Below the pieces are notes generated by a model. That model was not told where the DNA came from, ran no database searches, and saw only the letters and a list, made by a program, of their open reading frames with translations. Below, piece after piece: positions 62,133 through 64,000 of a stretch of DNA of 64,000 bases. Where the stretch lies: NCBI GenBank assembly GCA_035910535.1, contig JAMHXF010000042.1, positions 62,001 through 126,000 on the forward strand. The letters are read 5' to 3'. Numbering within the stretch: position 1 is the first letter of the stretch; every line of letters starts with the position of its first letter. A program made the translations under genes and the position numbers. The DNA is from Archangium_A sp035910535. GTDB lineage: Bacteria > Myxococcota > Myxococcia > Myxococcales > Myxococcaceae.

Positions 62133-64000
62133 GTGAGTGGTGGCCCGCACAACCTCGACGACACCGCTCCGGGCACCGCGTTGGAAGACACCGTCGCCTC
62201 GGGTGAACGCGCGGCGCCGAAGCTCACCACCAGCGGCGTGCAGAAAGGCGAAGCGCTCGATCGCTACGTGATCCTCGACCGCCTCGGCGCCGGCGGTATG
62301 GGCGAGGTCTACGCGGCGTGGGACCCGGTGCTCGATCGCAAGGTCGCGGTGAAGGTGCTGCGCCCCGACATCGAAGGCTCGTCGTTGGGTGAAGAGCTCA
62401 AGCACCGTTTGCTCGGTGAAGCGCAGTCGCTGGCGAAGTTGTCGCACCCCAACGTGGTGACGGTGCACGACGTCGGCCTCGCGGGAGATCGCGTCTACCT
62501 CGCGATGGAGTTCATCGACGGCCGCACGTTGAAGGAGTGGCTGCAGCAGGTTCCGCGGCCACCGTGGCAGAAGATCCTCGAGGTGTTCCTCGCCGCGGGT
62601 GAAGGGCTCGTGGCCGCGCACGCGCAGGGCATCACGCACCGGGACTTCAAACCCGACAACGTGGTGGTCGGCAGCGACGGCCGCGTTCGCGTGATGGACT
62701 TTGGCCTCGCGCACGGTCAGGCCTCGAAGAAGAAAGACGGGCCGCAGCGGCGCACCATCACGCAGCCGGGCGCGATGCTGGGCACGCCCGCGTACATGTC
62801 ACCAGAAGCGCTGCACGGTCAGCCGACCGACTTCCGCAGCGACGAGTTCAGCTTCTGCGTGTCGTTGTACGAGGCGCTGTACGGCTTTCGACCCTTCGAA
62901 GGCGCGACGCCCGGCGCCATCGCCGCGGAGATCATTCAGAACCGTGTGCTGCCCACGCCGAGCGGCACGAAGGTTCCGCGTCGCATTCACGCGCTCGTGC
63001 TCAAGGGCTTGCGCAGCGACGCGGCCGAGCGCTTTCAGACGATGCGCGCGCTGCTGCTGCAGCTGGGTCGCACGCGCTCGAAGAAAGAGCAGCGCATCGC
63101 GTTCGCGGCCATGGCGGCGCTCGCCGTGCTCGCGGCGGGGTTGACGGCGGTCGCCACGTGGCGTGAGCGCAACCGCTGCGTCGACGTCGCGGCGCGCATG
63201 TCGGGCGTGTGGGACGCAGACGTGAAGCGCGCCGCAGCTGAAGCGTTCGCGAAGACCGAGAAGCCGTGGGCGACTTCCGCGTGGCGTGACGTCGAGGCGC
63301 GCATCGACACGTATGCGAACCAGTGGGTGCTGCAGCGCCGCGCGGTGTGTGAAGCAGGCCCGTCGGGTGACGACGAACGCTACGGGCAGGAGCTGCTGTG
63401 CCTGAGCCGCCGTCTCTCTGATCTCGAGGCCACCACGCAGCTCTTCACGCACGCCGACGCCGACGTCGTGGAGCGCGCCGTGACGACCGCCAGCACCCTG
63501 CCCTCGCTCAGCGCGTGTCAGCACATCGCGGCGACTGAAAGGCCGTCGGCTGAAGCGGAGCCGCTGCGCGCCCAGTTGTCGGCGGTGCGCGCGAGAATCG
63601 ATGCGGGCAAGTACGCCGACGCGTTGAAGCAGGCCACCACGCTGGGAGACAAAGCGCGCGCCGACGGGAACCGTGACGCGTTCGCCGAGGCCAGGCTGTG
63701 GGGCGCAATCGCGAAGATGCGCACCGGCGACGCGCGCGGCGCAGATCTCTGGGCCGAAGATTCGATTCTCGCGGCTGAAGAAGCGCACGACGACGAGCTG
63801 CAGGCGCGCGGTTGGGTCGAGCGCGTGGGCTTCGCGGCGCTCGCGGGCCCGTCACCCGACGCAGAACGCTGGGCCCGGTTCGCGCAAGCGGCGGTCGCGC
63901 GCGTCGGCTCCGCGCCAGAGCTGCAGGCCTCGCTGTTCAACAACCAGGGCGTGCTGGCGTACCTGCGCGGGCACCACGCCGCCGCCGTCGAGGCGTACAA
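62133..64000 (+). CDS. Ser/Thr protein kinase with C-terminal TPR region (incomplete)
   Basis: The frame opens at a GTG at 62133 and remains open to the window edge (622 codons). The kinase domain spans about residues 43-320 with all catalytic motifs intact: glycine loop LGAGGMGEVY, Lys74 of VAVK, Glu96 of helix C, His-Arg-Asp-Phe-Lys-Pro-Asp-Asn (169-176), Asp-Phe-Gly (189-191), and the activation segment ending AYMSPE. A single transmembrane helix follows at about 328-346 (AFAAMAALAVLAAGLTAV). The remaining residues form a helical, TPR-like extracytoplasmic region. This is the classic myxobacterial kinase type, unlike the pseudokinase at 30061. Leader: GGAAGGT lies 13 bases upstream. Confidence 0.92.
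   Translation, partial: MSGGPHNLDDTAPGTALEDTVASGERAAPKLTTSGVQKGEALDRYVILDRLGAGGMGEVYAAWDPVLDRKVAVKVLRPDIEGSSLGEELKHRLLGEAQSLAKLSHPNVVTVHDVGLAGDRVYLAMEFIDGRTLKEWLQQVPRPPWQKILEVFLAAGEGLVAAHAQGITHRDFKPDNVVVGSDGRVRVMDFGLAHGQASKKKDGPQRRTITQPGAMLGTPAYMSPEALHGQPTDFRSDEFSFCVSLYEALYGFRPFEGATPGAIAAEIIQNRVLPTPSGTKVPRRIHALVLKGLRSDAAERFQTMRALLLQLGRTRSKKEQRIAFAAMAALAVLAAGLTAVATWRERNRCVDVAARMSGVWDADVKRAAAEAFAKTEKPWATSAWRDVEARIDTYANQWVLQRRAVCEAGPSGDDERYGQELLCLSRRLSDLEATTQLFTHADADVVERAVTTASTLPSLSACQHIAATERPSAEAEPLRAQLSAVRARIDAGKYADALKQATTLGDKARADGNRDAFAEARLWGAIAKMRTGDARGADLWAEDSILAAEEAHDDELQARGWVERVGFAALAGPSPDAERWARFAQAAVARVGSAPELQASLFNNQGVLAYLRGHHAAAVEAY

Overview
High-GC bacterial chromosome, almost certainly a myxobacterium or close relative (Myxococcota). 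The pointers are lipoproteins and kinases with Val-Asp-Ala-Gly linkers, a metalloprotease resembling the family annotated after MXAN_6640, three proteins ending in MYXO-CTERM-like tails (Cys motif, hydrophobic helix, Arg cluster), CDGxDNDCDG (MopE-like) repeats, Ser/Thr kinases with C-terminal TPR or PEGA parts, and many secreted proteins of unknown function. Coding density is very high. No stretch over 300 bases lacks a gene; the longest is about 280 bases (45846-46125). I saw no insertion sequence, phage gene, CRISPR array or rRNA.

Layout. 1-4.1 kb: two secreted surface proteins on the minus strand, the second a lipoprotein with HYDIN/choice-of-anchor modules and a VWA domain. 4.1-11.1 kb: membrane-anchored MutS-like ATPase, CNNM/HlyC-type membrane protein with a TPR partner, CapA-like phosphoesterase, ceramidase-family membrane protein and GT4 glycosyltransferase. 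11.1-23.5 kb: mostly housekeeping (AidB-like dehydrogenase, prfA-prmC-murA, nadA) mixed with small zinc-ribbon proteins, a methyltransferase and secreted PPC-repeat proteins. 23.5-33 kb: Cys-rich secreted miniprotein, polytopic membrane protein, metalloprotease coupled to an HtrA protease, PEGA pseudokinase, and an MshEN-domain protein. 33-46 kb: a minus-strand operon of large cell-surface proteins (beta-propeller with sorting tail, Ig-like exoprotein, 1,121-residue outer-membrane barrel, 940-residue sorting-tail protein, lipoprotein with twelve calcium-binding-like repeats, VOC protein). It is preceded by a plausible promoter and a strongly structured leader. 46-64 kb: tRNA-Met, RHH regulator plus 39-residue microprotein, DedA protein, cNMP-binding protein, CsgG-family proteins, a CorA-like membrane protein, a septoil-knot-like repeat protein, miaB, an NtrC/histidine kinase pair, SRPBCC and desaturase-like proteins, and a Ser/Thr kinase running off the end.

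How genes work together. Many neighbours overlap as ATGA, GTGA or TGATG, which implies translational coupling: prfA/prmC, metalloprotease/HtrA, the whole 33-46 kb operon, septoil-knot/CsgG, and SRPBCC/kinase/regulator. The most promising undescribed unit is the 33-46 kb surface operon with its structured leader. The septoil-knot/CsgG pair, the PEGA pseudokinase and the CorA-like protein lacking GMN come next. Function assignments are by recognition of motifs in the translated sequence; no database search was run.
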